Source: Helicobacteraceae bacterium (GTDB taxonomy: Bacteria > Campylobacterota > Campylobacteria > Campylobacterales > Helicobacteraceae). Taken from it: a stretch of DNA of 14,974 bases. The position numbers and the translations under genes were made by a program. Below are positions 5,415-12,278 of this stretch, one piece after another. The stretch is from the NCBI GenBank assembly GCA_900770765.1, contig CAAGLK010000131.1, positions 1 through 14,974 on the forward strand, in the 5' to 3' direction. How positions within the stretch are numbered: the first letter of the stretch is position 1; each line of letters starts with the position of its first letter. The notes beneath the pieces are model-generated. The model did no database searches. It was not told where the DNA came from and saw only the letters and a list, made by a program, of their open reading frames with translations.

Positions 5415-6494
5415 ATGTTCGTTGATAGTGTTGAGATTTTTGTAAGCTCTGGTAAGGGCGGTGCTGGGGCAGTTTCCTTCCGTAGAGAAAAGTTTGTGCT
5501 AAATGGCGGTCCAGATGGTGGTGATGGCGGACGGGGTGGAAGCATATATTTTTTAGTAGATAGAAACACGGATACACTTTCTCGCTTTAGAGGGCAAAAA
5601 CATTTTAAAGCAGAAAATGGCAGACCAGGAGAGGGGCGAAATAAATTTGGCAAAAAGGGTGAAGATTTAGTGATTGTGGTGCCTCCTGGCACGCAAGTTT
5701 TTGATATTGATAGCGGTGAACTTTTGCTTGATTTAGTAGAAGCAGATGGTAAAAAAATATTGTTTTTAGAAGGTGGTAAAGGAGGACTTGGCAATGCACA
5801 TTTTAAAAGCTCTACAAATCAGCGACCAACTTATGCACAAAGTGGCTTAAGCGGAGTGGAGAAAAATGTCCGCTTGGAGTTGAAGCTAATTGCAGATGTT
5901 GGGCTTGTAGGCTTTCCAAATGTCGGTAAATCCACGCTCGTAAGCACTCTTTCAAATGCAAAACCAGAAATTGCAAATTATGAATTTACAACGCTAATTC
6001 CTAGCCTTGGAATCGTAAATGTCGGCGATTTTAATAGCTTTGTGATTGCCGATATTCCTGGAATCATAGGCGGTGCAAGTGATGGTAAGGGCTTGGGACT
6101 TGAATTTTTACGCCATATTGAGAGGACGAAATTTTTACTTTTTGTGCTTGATGTTGTAAATTATAGGGATTTAAAAGAGCAGTTTGGCACTTTAAGGGAT
6201 GAAGTTAGGAAATTTTCTAGTGCTTTGGCTAAGAGACCTTTTGGAATTGTGTTTTCTAAAATTGATGCTTTAGGGCAGGATTCCAGCTTTAATGGGCAGC
6301 TAGAGGAGTTTTTAGCTTATTTTGGCTTTGATTTAGAGTATTGCGATGAGCTTAAATTTATGCAAAAAAGCGATTTTGTCGCTAGTTTTGATAACAATAT
6401 TCCATATTTTGTGCTTGGAATCTCAAGTGTAAGTGGTAAAAATTTAGAATCTTTGCGCTTTTTGCTTTATGATGCGATAAAGGCGGAATCTTAA
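5415..6494 (+). CDS. obgE: Ribosome-associated GTPase ObgE/CgtA
   Basis: Large GTPase involved in 50S maturation and stress control. 359 aa. The glycine-rich Obg fold occupies the first ~155 residues (MFVDSVEIFVSSGKGGAGAV, LNGGPDGGDGGRGG, KKGEDLVIVVPPGTQVFD, GGKGGLGN). The G domain has G1 GFPNVGKST at 166-174, G2 in NYEFTTLIPSLG, G3 DIPGII, G4 FSKIDAL in place of NKxD, and G5 near LGISSVSG. The G4 variant (S-K-I-D) deviates from the usual N/T-K-x-D. There is no long C-terminal TGS-like tail. It is followed after 14 nt by the cold-shock-domain gene, suggesting one transcript. Confidence 0.95.
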   Translation: MFVDSVEIFVSSGKGGAGAVSFRREKFVLNGGPDGGDGGRGGSIYFLVDRNTDTLSRFRGQKHFKAENGRPGEGRNKFGKKGEDLVIVVPPGTQVFDIDSGELLLDLVEADGKKILFLEGGKGGLGNAHFKSSTNQRPTYAQSGLSGVEKNVRLELKLIADVGLVGFPNVGKSTLVSTLSNAKPEIANYEFTTLIPSLGIVNVGDFNSFVIADIPGIIGGASDGKGLGLEFLRHIERTKFLLFVLDVVNYRDLKEQFGTLRDEVRKFSSALAKRPFGIVFSKIDALGQDSSFNGQLEEFLAYFGFDLEYCDELKFMQKSDFVASFDNNIPYFVLGISSVSGKNLESLRFLLYDAIKAES

Positions 6495-6508
6495 AAATAA
6501 GGGGCGTA

Positions 6509-7165
6509 ATGTTAAGGGGAATTGTAACTAGCTTTGATGAGACAAAAGGATATGGGTTTATAAAAGGTGATGATAAAAAAGATTATTTTTTTCATAAAAA
6601 TAATTTTTTAGATAAAAATGCAGAAATTTATGATGGCTTAGCTTTAGAATTTGACACAAAAGCCACACCTAAAGGATATAGTGCTTATAATATTAAAGCC
6701 TTAAGCGATGAAGCGGTTGGCTATGAAGCCCCAAGTGAATTTCTTGTATCTAAAGCGATGGAAATTAAAGGGTATAAGGTTTTAAAAGTGGGGCAAAATA
6801 CAATAGAAAGTTACACGACAAAAGCTAGACAGAATCCACAAGAAGCAAGGGACGCATTAATACAAAAGGCAAAATCGCTCGGCGCTAACGCACTTTTGGG
6901 ATTAAATTATCAAAAGGGAACGCTGAGTGATTTTTGGAGTGGCGGTAGATATAAATATACTTCGCATATATTTAAAGCTCATTTAGCAGTTGTTGGTAAA
7001 AAATCAGCAACCCCTAATATTGATTTAGATAATTTGCCTAATTTTGATAAAGTTAAAAATACTGATACTTTTGATAATTATACAAGCACCGCTCAAGGTT
7101 TGATTGTCGCTTTTATATTTATTATCGTTATTATTGCTGCTATTGTTTTTGGCAGTTTTAGATAA
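6509..7165 (+). CDS. Cold-shock-domain protein with a YbjQ-like middle and a C-terminal membrane anchor
   Basis: 218 aa in three parts. Residues 1 to about 65 form a cold-shock (CSD) fold: GIVTSFDETKGYGFIKGDD contains the RNP1-like KGYGFI, and YFFHKNNF is an RNP2-like variant of VFVH, so nucleic-acid binding is likely. Residues about 75-165 resemble the YbjQ/DUF74 type (ESYTTKARQNPQEARDALIQKAKSLGANALLGLNYQ, then a YTSHIFKAHLAVVG strand). That assignment is weaker. After a polar linker, residues about 196-215 (GLIVAFIFIIVIIAAIVFG) form one transmembrane helix with a short cytosolic SFR tail. It lies between obgE and proB in a probable operon. The order suggests an RNA-binding domain tethered to the inner membrane; I know no established function. 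Confidence 0.75.
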   Translation: MLRGIVTSFDETKGYGFIKGDDKKDYFFHKNNFLDKNAEIYDGLALEFDTKATPKGYSAYNIKALSDEAVGYEAPSEFLVSKAMEIKGYKVLKVGQNTIESYTTKARQNPQEARDALIQKAKSLGANALLGLNYQKGTLSDFWSGGRYKYTSHIFKAHLAVVGKKSATPNIDLDNLPNFDKVKNTDTFDNYTSTAQGLIVAFIFIIVIIAAIVFGSFR

Positions 7166-7191
7166 ATTAGTGGAATCTTAAAAGGGAAGTT

Positions 7192-7962
7192 ATGAAAAGA
7201 GTTGTTTTAAAGGTAGGCAGTGCGCTTTTAGTAGAAAATGAAGCGATAAATTTAGCACAAATTAAGGCTTTAGCAAGTGTGATTTGTGATTTAAGAAAAA
7301 AATATGAAGTGATTTTAGTAAGCTCTGGTGCGGTGGCAGCTGGCTATACAAAGCTGCAAATTGATAAGCGTAATTTGAGCAATAAACAAGCCTTAGCAGC
7401 AATTGGTCAGCCGCTTTTAATGCAAATTTATGCAGAAATTTTTGAAAAACTAGGGATAAAAATCGCACAAGTTTTACTTACAGCTTATGATTTTGACTCC
7501 AGAAAACACACGCAAAATGCAAGAAATGCTATGGAAGTACTATTAAAAAATGCGATTCTACCTATAATTAATGAAAATGATGTGATTGCGACAGGAGAGT
7601 TAAAGTATTTAGGATTTGGTGATAATGACCAGCTTTCTGCTCATGTGGCGCATTTTTTTGACGCTTTTAGTTTAGTTATTTTAAGTGATATTGATGGCTA
7701 TTATGATAGCGACCCACGCAAAAACAAAAATGCAAAAATAAAAAAACTCGTAAGCAGCTTAAGTAAAGATGAGCTAGAAGCAGAAGCTACGCCAAATAAT
7801 GCCTTTGCTACAGGTGGAATCGTAACAAAACTAAAAGCAGCACAATTTTTAATGCAAAATAATAGAGAAATGTTTTTAACAAGCGGCAAGGATTTAGAGA
7901 TTTTAAGAGAATTTTTATTAAATGATAATCACACAAAAGGGACTTTGTTTAAAAAGGCTTAG
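7192..7962 (+). CDS. proB: Glutamate 5-kinase
   Basis: Phosphorylates L-glutamate to gamma-glutamyl phosphate, the first step of proline synthesis. 256 aa, amino-acid-kinase fold only. The C-terminal PUA domain of the E. coli enzyme is absent, as usual in this phylum. Motifs are VVLKVGSALL at the N-terminus (ATP site), VSSGAVAAGY, NKQALAAIGQPLLMQIY, NENDVIATGE, GDNDQLSAHVA, LSDIDGYYDSDPRKN and ATGGIVTKLKAAQ. Start ATG at 7192 follows AAAAGGGAAG. proA is not in the window. It sits 26 nt after the CSD gene. Confidence 0.95.
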   Translation: MKRVVLKVGSALLVENEAINLAQIKALASVICDLRKKYEVILVSSGAVAAGYTKLQIDKRNLSNKQALAAIGQPLLMQIYAEIFEKLGIKIAQVLLTAYDFDSRKHTQNARNAMEVLLKNAILPIINENDVIATGELKYLGFGDNDQLSAHVAHFFDAFSLVILSDIDGYYDSDPRKNKNAKIKKLVSSLSKDELEAEATPNNAFATGGIVTKLKAAQFLMQNNREMFLTSGKDLEILREFLLNDNHTKGTLFKKA

Positions 7963-8036
7963 GGCTTTGCTGGAATCTTAATTTTATTTTGGAACGAAAT
8001 TTGCTTTCATTTTTCAAAAAAGCAAGGAGTTTGGAA

Positions 8037-8192
8037 ATGGAATTTTTAAAAGATGATGGGATTAGCTTTTGCAGTTTTTTTGAGATTATCGCACTAGATA
8101 ATGAAGAAAAAAAGGAAAAAAGTGAAAACAAAGTGCATTTGCATAGTGTAGAGCAAAATGAAAAGGTTATGATTTTATATTCAAAAGATTAA
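8037..8192 (+). CDS. Small hypothetical protein downstream of proB
   Basis: 51 aa, not recognised. I choose the ATG at 8037 because AAGGAG (8024-8029) lies exactly 7 nt upstream. An in-frame TTG at 7989 would add 16 residues but has no such site. The product MEFLKDDGISFCSFFEIIALDN is followed by a charged run EEKKEKSENK and ends MILYSKD. It has no signal peptide or membrane segment. Its stop codon is part of the hairpin terminator that closes the operon. A good ribosome-binding site and a matching terminator make it a plausible real gene, but there is no family support. Confidence 0.5.
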   Translation: MEFLKDDGISFCSFFEIIALDNEEKKEKSENKVHLHSVEQNEKVMILYSKD

Positions 8193-8210
8193 AAAATAAT
8201 CTTTTGTTTT
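8182..8210 (+). terminator. Rho-independent terminator closing the obgE-proB operon
   Basis: CAAAAGATTA (8182-8191), loop AAAAA, TAATCTTTTG (8197-8206) makes a perfect 10-bp though A/T-rich stem followed by TTTT. It overlaps the stop of the small ORF. Confidence 0.6.
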
Positions 8211-8293
8211 AAAAATTAAATGCTACTAAAAGAACCATTTTATTAAAAAATATATACAAAACCTCCGCAAGATTCCACAAATTGCCCTTTTGT

Positions 8294-8302
8294 TGCTATA
8301 AT
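8294..8302 (+). promoter_or_regulatory. Extended -10 promoter for pycB-xseA
   Basis: TGCTATAAT, a perfect extended -10, lies 23 nt before the pycB ATG at 8326. The leader would be about 17 nt and contain GGAGAG. Confidence 0.7.
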
Positions 8303-8325
8303 TAAGAAAAACTTTGGAGAGAGTT

Positions 8326-10110
8326 ATGATAAAAATCACCGAAAATAGCTTAAGAGATGGACATCAATCACTGCTTGCTACTCGCTTTAGAACTGAGGAT
8401 ATGATTGAGGCGGCAAAGATTTTTGAAGAAGTAGGATTCCATAGCGTTGAAGTGTGGGGTGGGGCTACTTATGATACTTGTTTAAGGTATTTAAAAGAAG
8501 ACCCTTTTGAGAGATTAGCGATTTTTAAAGAAATTTTTAAAAAAACGCCGATTCAAATGCTACTTAGAGGGCAGAATCTCATCGGCTATAGGCATTATGC
8601 CGATGATGTCGTGCGAGAGTTTGTGCGGCTATCAGCGCAAAATGGCGTGGATATTTTTAGAATCTTTGATGCGCTAAATGATATTAGGAATCTAAAAGTA
8701 GCGATTGAAGAGGTAAAAAAGCAAGGTAAAAGCGCACAAGGGGCGATTTGCTACACAACTTCGCCTGTGCATAGCGTAGGGGGCTTTGTAGAATATGCTA
8801 AAGAGCTTGCAAAAATGGGTTGTGATTCTCTAGCGATTAAGGATATGGCGGGGCTAATTACGCCACAAGCGACATTTGAGCTAGTTAAGGCGATAAAAGA
8901 AGAGGTTGGGTTGCCACTAGCACTTCATACGCACTCTACGGCTGGATTTGCCTTTGGCTCGCATTTAAGGGCTATTGAAGCTGGAGTGGATATTGTGGAT
9001 TTATCAAACTCTGCATTGGCAGAAGGCACAAGCCACCCTTGCACACAATCTATGGTAGCGACTTTGCAAGGCACTAAGTGGGATTCTGGGTTGAATTTAG
9101 AGTTAATGGAGAAGGCAACTGAGATTTTACGCAAGAATCGCCGCAAATATCGTAAGTTTGAGAGTGAGTATAATCAAATTGACACTAGAGTTTTAGTAAG
9201 CCAGATTCCAGGCGGTATGATTTCAAATATGGCAAATCAGCTAAAGGAGCAAAATGCGCTTGATAAAATGGATGAAGTGTTAAAAGAGATTCCAAGCGTT
9301 AGAAAGGATTTTGGTTATCCGCCGCTTGTTACGCCATCTAGCCAGATTGTCGGCACTCAAGCGGTGCTAAATGTGCTAGCACAAACTCGCTATAAGACGC
9401 TTACAACGGAATCTAAAAATATCATAAAAGGCTTCTATGGTGCGACTCCAGCGGCGATATCGGCTGAATTGATTGAGCGAATCAAGAGAGAGGGTGAGGA
9501 GATTATCACAAATCGTCCAGCGGATAATTTAGCACCAGAGCTAGAGAAGGCAAAGGTGGAATCGCAAGGCTTTGCTAAGAGTGAGACGGATGTGATTTCT
9601 TATGCTATTTTTGGTGAAATTGCTAAGAAGTTTTTGACCGAAAGAAATGAGGGGCGGCTTAGTCCTGAGGCACTAACTACATTTGATGGTGATAACTCTC
9701 CGCTTTCACGCGATTTTACGATTAATCTTCATGGCGAGACTTATAATATTAAGATTGAAGGAAGTGGCGAGAAAAATGCGAGTGTTAGGCCATTTTTCGT
9801 GCGAGTTGATGGTGAGTTAAAAGAGGTTTTATTAGAGGAAAATAACGCAAATACTCCAAAGACACAAAAAAGCGATTCACTCCCACAAGCAAGTTTGCCA
9901 GGCCACATAATCTCGCCAATGCCTGGGAATTTAACTAAGCTAAATGTGAAAGTGGGCGATAAGATTAAAGAGGGAGATGTGCTAGCAATTGTAGAGGCTA
10001 TGAAAATGGAAAATCAAGTTTTAGCCACAATTGGCGGTGAGATTAAGGAGATTTATGCGTATGTAGGGCAGCAAATTAGCGCAAATCTTGCGATTATGCT
10101 AGTTGAATAA
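8326..10110 (+). CDS. pycB: Pyruvate carboxylase subunit B (biotin-carrying carboxyltransferase)
   Basis: 594 aa. Transfers CO2 from carboxybiotin to pyruvate to give oxaloacetate; an anaplerotic partner of the biotin carboxylase PycA, which is not here. The N-terminal carboxyltransferase barrel includes SLRDGHQSLLATR, GGATYDTCLRYL, LLRGQNLIGYRHYADDVV, IKDMAGLITP (conserved lysine) and ALHTHSTAGF. The conserved carboxylase domain continues to about residue 490, with QIPGGMISNM. After a polar T/S/Q linker the biotinyl domain ends the protein, with VEAMKMENQV and biotin acceptor K560. The relatives OadA (oxaloacetate decarboxylase alpha) share this architecture. The lack of OadB/G neighbours favours pyruvate carboxylase. 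The ATG at 8326 (MIKITENSLRDG) has GGAG upstream; the in-frame TTG at 8314 is the ribosome-binding region itself. The stop overlaps the xseA start (TAATG). Confidence 0.92.
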   Translation: MIKITENSLRDGHQSLLATRFRTEDMIEAAKIFEEVGFHSVEVWGGATYDTCLRYLKEDPFERLAIFKEIFKKTPIQMLLRGQNLIGYRHYADDVVREFVRLSAQNGVDIFRIFDALNDIRNLKVAIEEVKKQGKSAQGAICYTTSPVHSVGGFVEYAKELAKMGCDSLAIKDMAGLITPQATFELVKAIKEEVGLPLALHTHSTAGFAFGSHLRAIEAGVDIVDLSNSALAEGTSHPCTQSMVATLQGTKWDSGLNLELMEKATEILRKNRRKYRKFESEYNQIDTRVLVSQIPGGMISNMANQLKEQNALDKMDEVLKEIPSVRKDFGYPPLVTPSSQIVGTQAVLNVLAQTRYKTLTTESKNIIKGFYGATPAAISAELIERIKREGEEIITNRPADNLAPELEKAKVESQGFAKSETDVISYAIFGEIAKKFLTERNEGRLSPEALTTFDGDNSPLSRDFTINLHGETYNIKIEGSGEKNASVRPFFVRVDGELKEVLLEENNANTPKTQKSDSLPQASLPGHIISPMPGNLTKLNVKVGDKIKEGDVLAIVEAMKMENQVLATIGGEIKEIYAYVGQQISANLAIMLVE

Positions 10111-11369
10111 TGCATCCACTAAGCGTTAGCGAGTTAAATGAGCAGGTAAAAAGCCTGCTTGAAGCGACATTTATGCAAGTGTGCGTAAGTGGTGAGGTGA
10201 GTAACTTTATCCATCACACAAGTGGGCATTTGTATTTTTCGCTAAAAGATAAGGATTCTGCGATTAAATGCGTTATGTTTAAGGGTAATGCTATGCGGTT
10301 GCGATTCTGTATTGAAAATGGGCAAAATATCACAATAAATGGTGCGATTAGCCTTTATAAGCCGCGTGGTGAGTATCAAATAAATTGTGCGAGTGCGACT
10401 CCTAGTGGGTTAGGGGAGCTAACTCTAGCTTATGAGCTGCTTAAAAAAGACTATGAAGCTAAAGGTTATTTTAAGCAAGAATCCAAAAAGAAGCTTCCAA
10501 GATTCCCTAAAAAAGTCGCACTTCTTACTTCTAGCACAGGGGCGGTGCTGCATGATATGCTAAGTATCGCTAAAAAAAGGTGGAATCTTGTGGAATTTGT
10601 GCTTATAAATACGCTAGTGCAAGGCGATGGTGCTAAAGAGAGCATTGCGGAGAATATTAAACTAGCGGATTCTTTAGGGCTTGATTGCATTATTTTAGCT
10701 AGAGGCGGTGGGAGTTTAGAGGATTTATGGGCGTTTAATGAACCACTTGTGATTGAAGCGATTTTTAACGCAAAAACTCCGCTAATCTCAGCTATTGGTC
10801 ATGAGCCAGACTTTACTCTAAGTGATTTTGTAGCAGATATTAGAGCGCCTACGCCAAGTGGGGCAATTGAGATTCTACTTCCTGATAGAGTAGAGTGGTT
10901 AATGAATTTAGATAGCTTACAAAATAGCTTAGAAGTGCAAAAAAATAGAATTTTAAGCATAAAACTAGCCAAATTAGAGCAGTATAAAATGCTATTAAAT
11001 AAGAATCCTGTTTTTAGTAAAATGGAGTTTTTAAGCGAGAAATTTAATCAAAATAAAATTATTTTAGAGCAAAAAATGGAGCATAAATTAAAGCTACTTT
11101 TTTTAAAGCTAGAATCCCCAGAGCAAAAATTAAATTTAAAAATAGAACAAAAATTAGCAAATTTTAAAACAGCGTTGGAATCTTTAGAGATGAAGCTTGA
11201 AAGCAAGAATCCTAAAAATTATGAAAAAGAGGGCTTTGTGTGCGCACTAAGTGATGGCAAAAAAATCAAAGCCTTAAAGAATCTAAAAAAAGGCGGAATC
11301 CTAGAATTACAAGATAAAACAGCGACAATAAAGACACAAATAAAAGAGATTCTAGCTTTTAAAGCATAA
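10110..11369 (+). CDS. xseA: Exodeoxyribonuclease VII large subunit
   Basis: 419 aa. With XseB, degrades single-stranded DNA in repair. The N-terminal OB-fold has LSVSELNEQVKSLLE, VSGEVSNFIHHTSGHLYFSLKD, CVMFKGNAMRL and YKPRGEYQI. The catalytic domain has PRFPKKVALLTSSTGAVLHDM, LARGGGSLEDLWAFNEPLV and SAIGHEPDFTLSDFVADIRAPTPS, with the expected conserved His and Asp residues. Residues about 265-375 are a Lys/Leu/Glu-rich region likely to form the long coiled coil that holds XseB subunits. The extreme C-terminus (GGILELQDKTATIKTQI) is the usual small beta end. No xseB is adjacent. Its ATG overlaps the pycB stop, so translation is probably coupled. Confidence 0.94.
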   Translation: MHPLSVSELNEQVKSLLEATFMQVCVSGEVSNFIHHTSGHLYFSLKDKDSAIKCVMFKGNAMRLRFCIENGQNITINGAISLYKPRGEYQINCASATPSGLGELTLAYELLKKDYEAKGYFKQESKKKLPRFPKKVALLTSSTGAVLHDMLSIAKKRWNLVEFVLINTLVQGDGAKESIAENIKLADSLGLDCIILARGGGSLEDLWAFNEPLVIEAIFNAKTPLISAIGHEPDFTLSDFVADIRAPTPSGAIEILLPDRVEWLMNLDSLQNSLEVQKNRILSIKLAKLEQYKMLLNKNPVFSKMEFLSEKFNQNKIILEQKMEHKLKLLFLKLESPEQKLNLKIEQKLANFKTALESLEMKLESKNPKNYEKEGFVCALSDGKKIKALKNLKKGGILELQDKTATIKTQIKEILAFKA

Positions 11370-11375
11370 AAGGCG

Positions 11376-11420
11376 GAATCTTTAAGGATTCTTATTAAGA
11401 TAGCAAGACCGCTTTTGCGG
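11376..11420. terminator. Weak hairpins between convergent xseA and uppP
   Basis: The 54-nt gap holds GAATC (11376-11380) pairing with GATTC (11387-11391), and CCGC-TTTT-GCGG further on. Neither has a good U-run in either direction, so a shared weak terminator is only possible. Confidence 0.25.
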
Positions 11421-11423
11421 ATT

Positions 11424-12191
11424 CTAGCTATACAAAAACCACAAAAACACTACGCCTAAAATAATGCGATATATCCCAAAAGGTATAAAATTAAAGCGAG
11501 AAATGAAGCTTAAAAATAGCTTTATAGCGCATAAGGCGCTTAAAAATGCCACGATAAAGCCAACGCTTAAAATTAGCAAATTATCCGCATTTAGCACCTC
11601 ATAATTTTTATAAAGGCTATAAAGAGAAGCTAAAATCATAGTAGGAAGCGCTAGCAAAAAGCTAAATTCAGTCGCAGTCTTTCTCGTGCAGCCAAGAAGC
11701 AGACCACCTACAATTGTAGCCCCACTCCTAGAAGTGCCTGGAATCATAGCGAGTGCTTGAAAGAATCCTACCGCTAAGGCTTGTTTATAGCTTAGCGATT
11801 CCACATTTTTAATATGATGCTCTTTTTCTTTGTAAAATATTTCTAAAACTATAAATACGATTCCACCTATAATTAGCATAATTGCCACGGTAATGGGCGC
11901 AAAAAGGGCTTTAATATGTGAATAAAATAAAAAGCCTAAGATTCCAGCTGGTAGGAATCCAATGGCAAGTTTTACCCATAAATTAAAGGAGTTAAATAAC
12001 TTTTCTCTAAATACAAAAAGCACGGCTAAAATTGAGCCTAGCTGGATAACTACTTCAAAAGTTTTGTGAAAATCATCTTGTGGAATCCCTAAAAGCTCAC
12101 TTGTTAAGATTAAATGCCCTGTAGATGAAATAGGTAAAAACTCTGTTAGCCCCTCAACTATGCCTAAAATAATCGCATATAAAAATTCCAT
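11424..12191 (-). CDS. uppP: Undecaprenyl-diphosphate phosphatase UppP (BacA)
   Basis: Integral membrane phosphatase that recycles undecaprenyl pyrophosphate for peptidoglycan and glycan synthesis; overproduction gives bacitracin resistance in other bacteria. 255 aa with about eight hydrophobic segments. Signature residues are GIVEGLTEFLPISSTGHL near the N-terminus (E-rich motif), FEVVIQLGSILAVL, and PGTSRSGATI in the second half; this is the catalytic arginine/serine motif. I place the start at the ATG at 12191 (MEFLYAIILG), where the family begins, with AAGG upstream. An upstream in-frame ATG at 12230 would add 13 polar residues and would lie upstream of the likely promoter. It is transcribed toward xseA. 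Confidence 0.95.
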   Translation of the reverse strand: MEFLYAIILGIVEGLTEFLPISSTGHLILTSELLGIPQDDFHKTFEVVIQLGSILAVLFVFREKLFNSFNLWVKLAIGFLPAGILGFLFYSHIKALFAPITVAIMLIIGGIVFIVLEIFYKEKEHHIKNVESLSYKQALAVGFFQALAMIPGTSRSGATIVGGLLLGCTRKTATEFSFLLALPTMILASLYSLYKNYEVLNADNLLILSVGFIVAFLSALCAIKLFLSFISRFNFIPFGIYRIILGVVFLWFLYS

Positions 12192-12220
12192 AAAATGCCT
12201 TGTTTTAAAAATAAATGCGG

Positions 12221-12229
12221 ATTTTAGCA
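12221..12229 (-). promoter_or_regulatory. Extended -10 promoter for uppP
   Basis: On the minus strand TGCTAAAAT (TGC 12227-12229, TAAAAT 12221-12226) gives a leader of about 23 nt before the 12191 start. This also argues against the 12230 start. Confidence 0.5.
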
Positions 12230-12250
12230 AAAGGAGGCGGAATTTTAAAT

Positions 12251-12256
12251 TATAAT
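12251..12256 (+). promoter_or_regulatory. -10 promoter for the nuclease-methyltransferase gene
   Basis: TATAAT at 12251-12256 within an A/T-rich stretch, 23 nt before the ATG at 12279, with AAAAAGGA between. No TG extension and no clear -35. Confidence 0.55.
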
Positions 12257-12278
12257 TGCATTTTTAAAAAGGATTTTT

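Noticed and set aside
5396..5799. Minus-strand ORFs opposite obgE
   Set aside because: The P/S/F-rich translation is the typical antisense image of the glycine-rich Obg domain.
7192..7962. Truncated proB lacking its PUA domain
   Set aside because: ProB of about 250 aa without PUA is normal in Campylobacterota, and the frame ends cleanly after the kinase domain.
8314..8325. TTG start four codons upstream for pycB
   Set aside because: These bases form the Shine-Dalgarno (GGAGAG) for the ATG at 8326, and family homology begins at MIKITENSLRDG.
12192..12230. N-terminal extension of UppP from an ATG at 12230
   Set aside because: The added residues have no match to the family, and the probable -10 box (12221-12229) lies within the extension.
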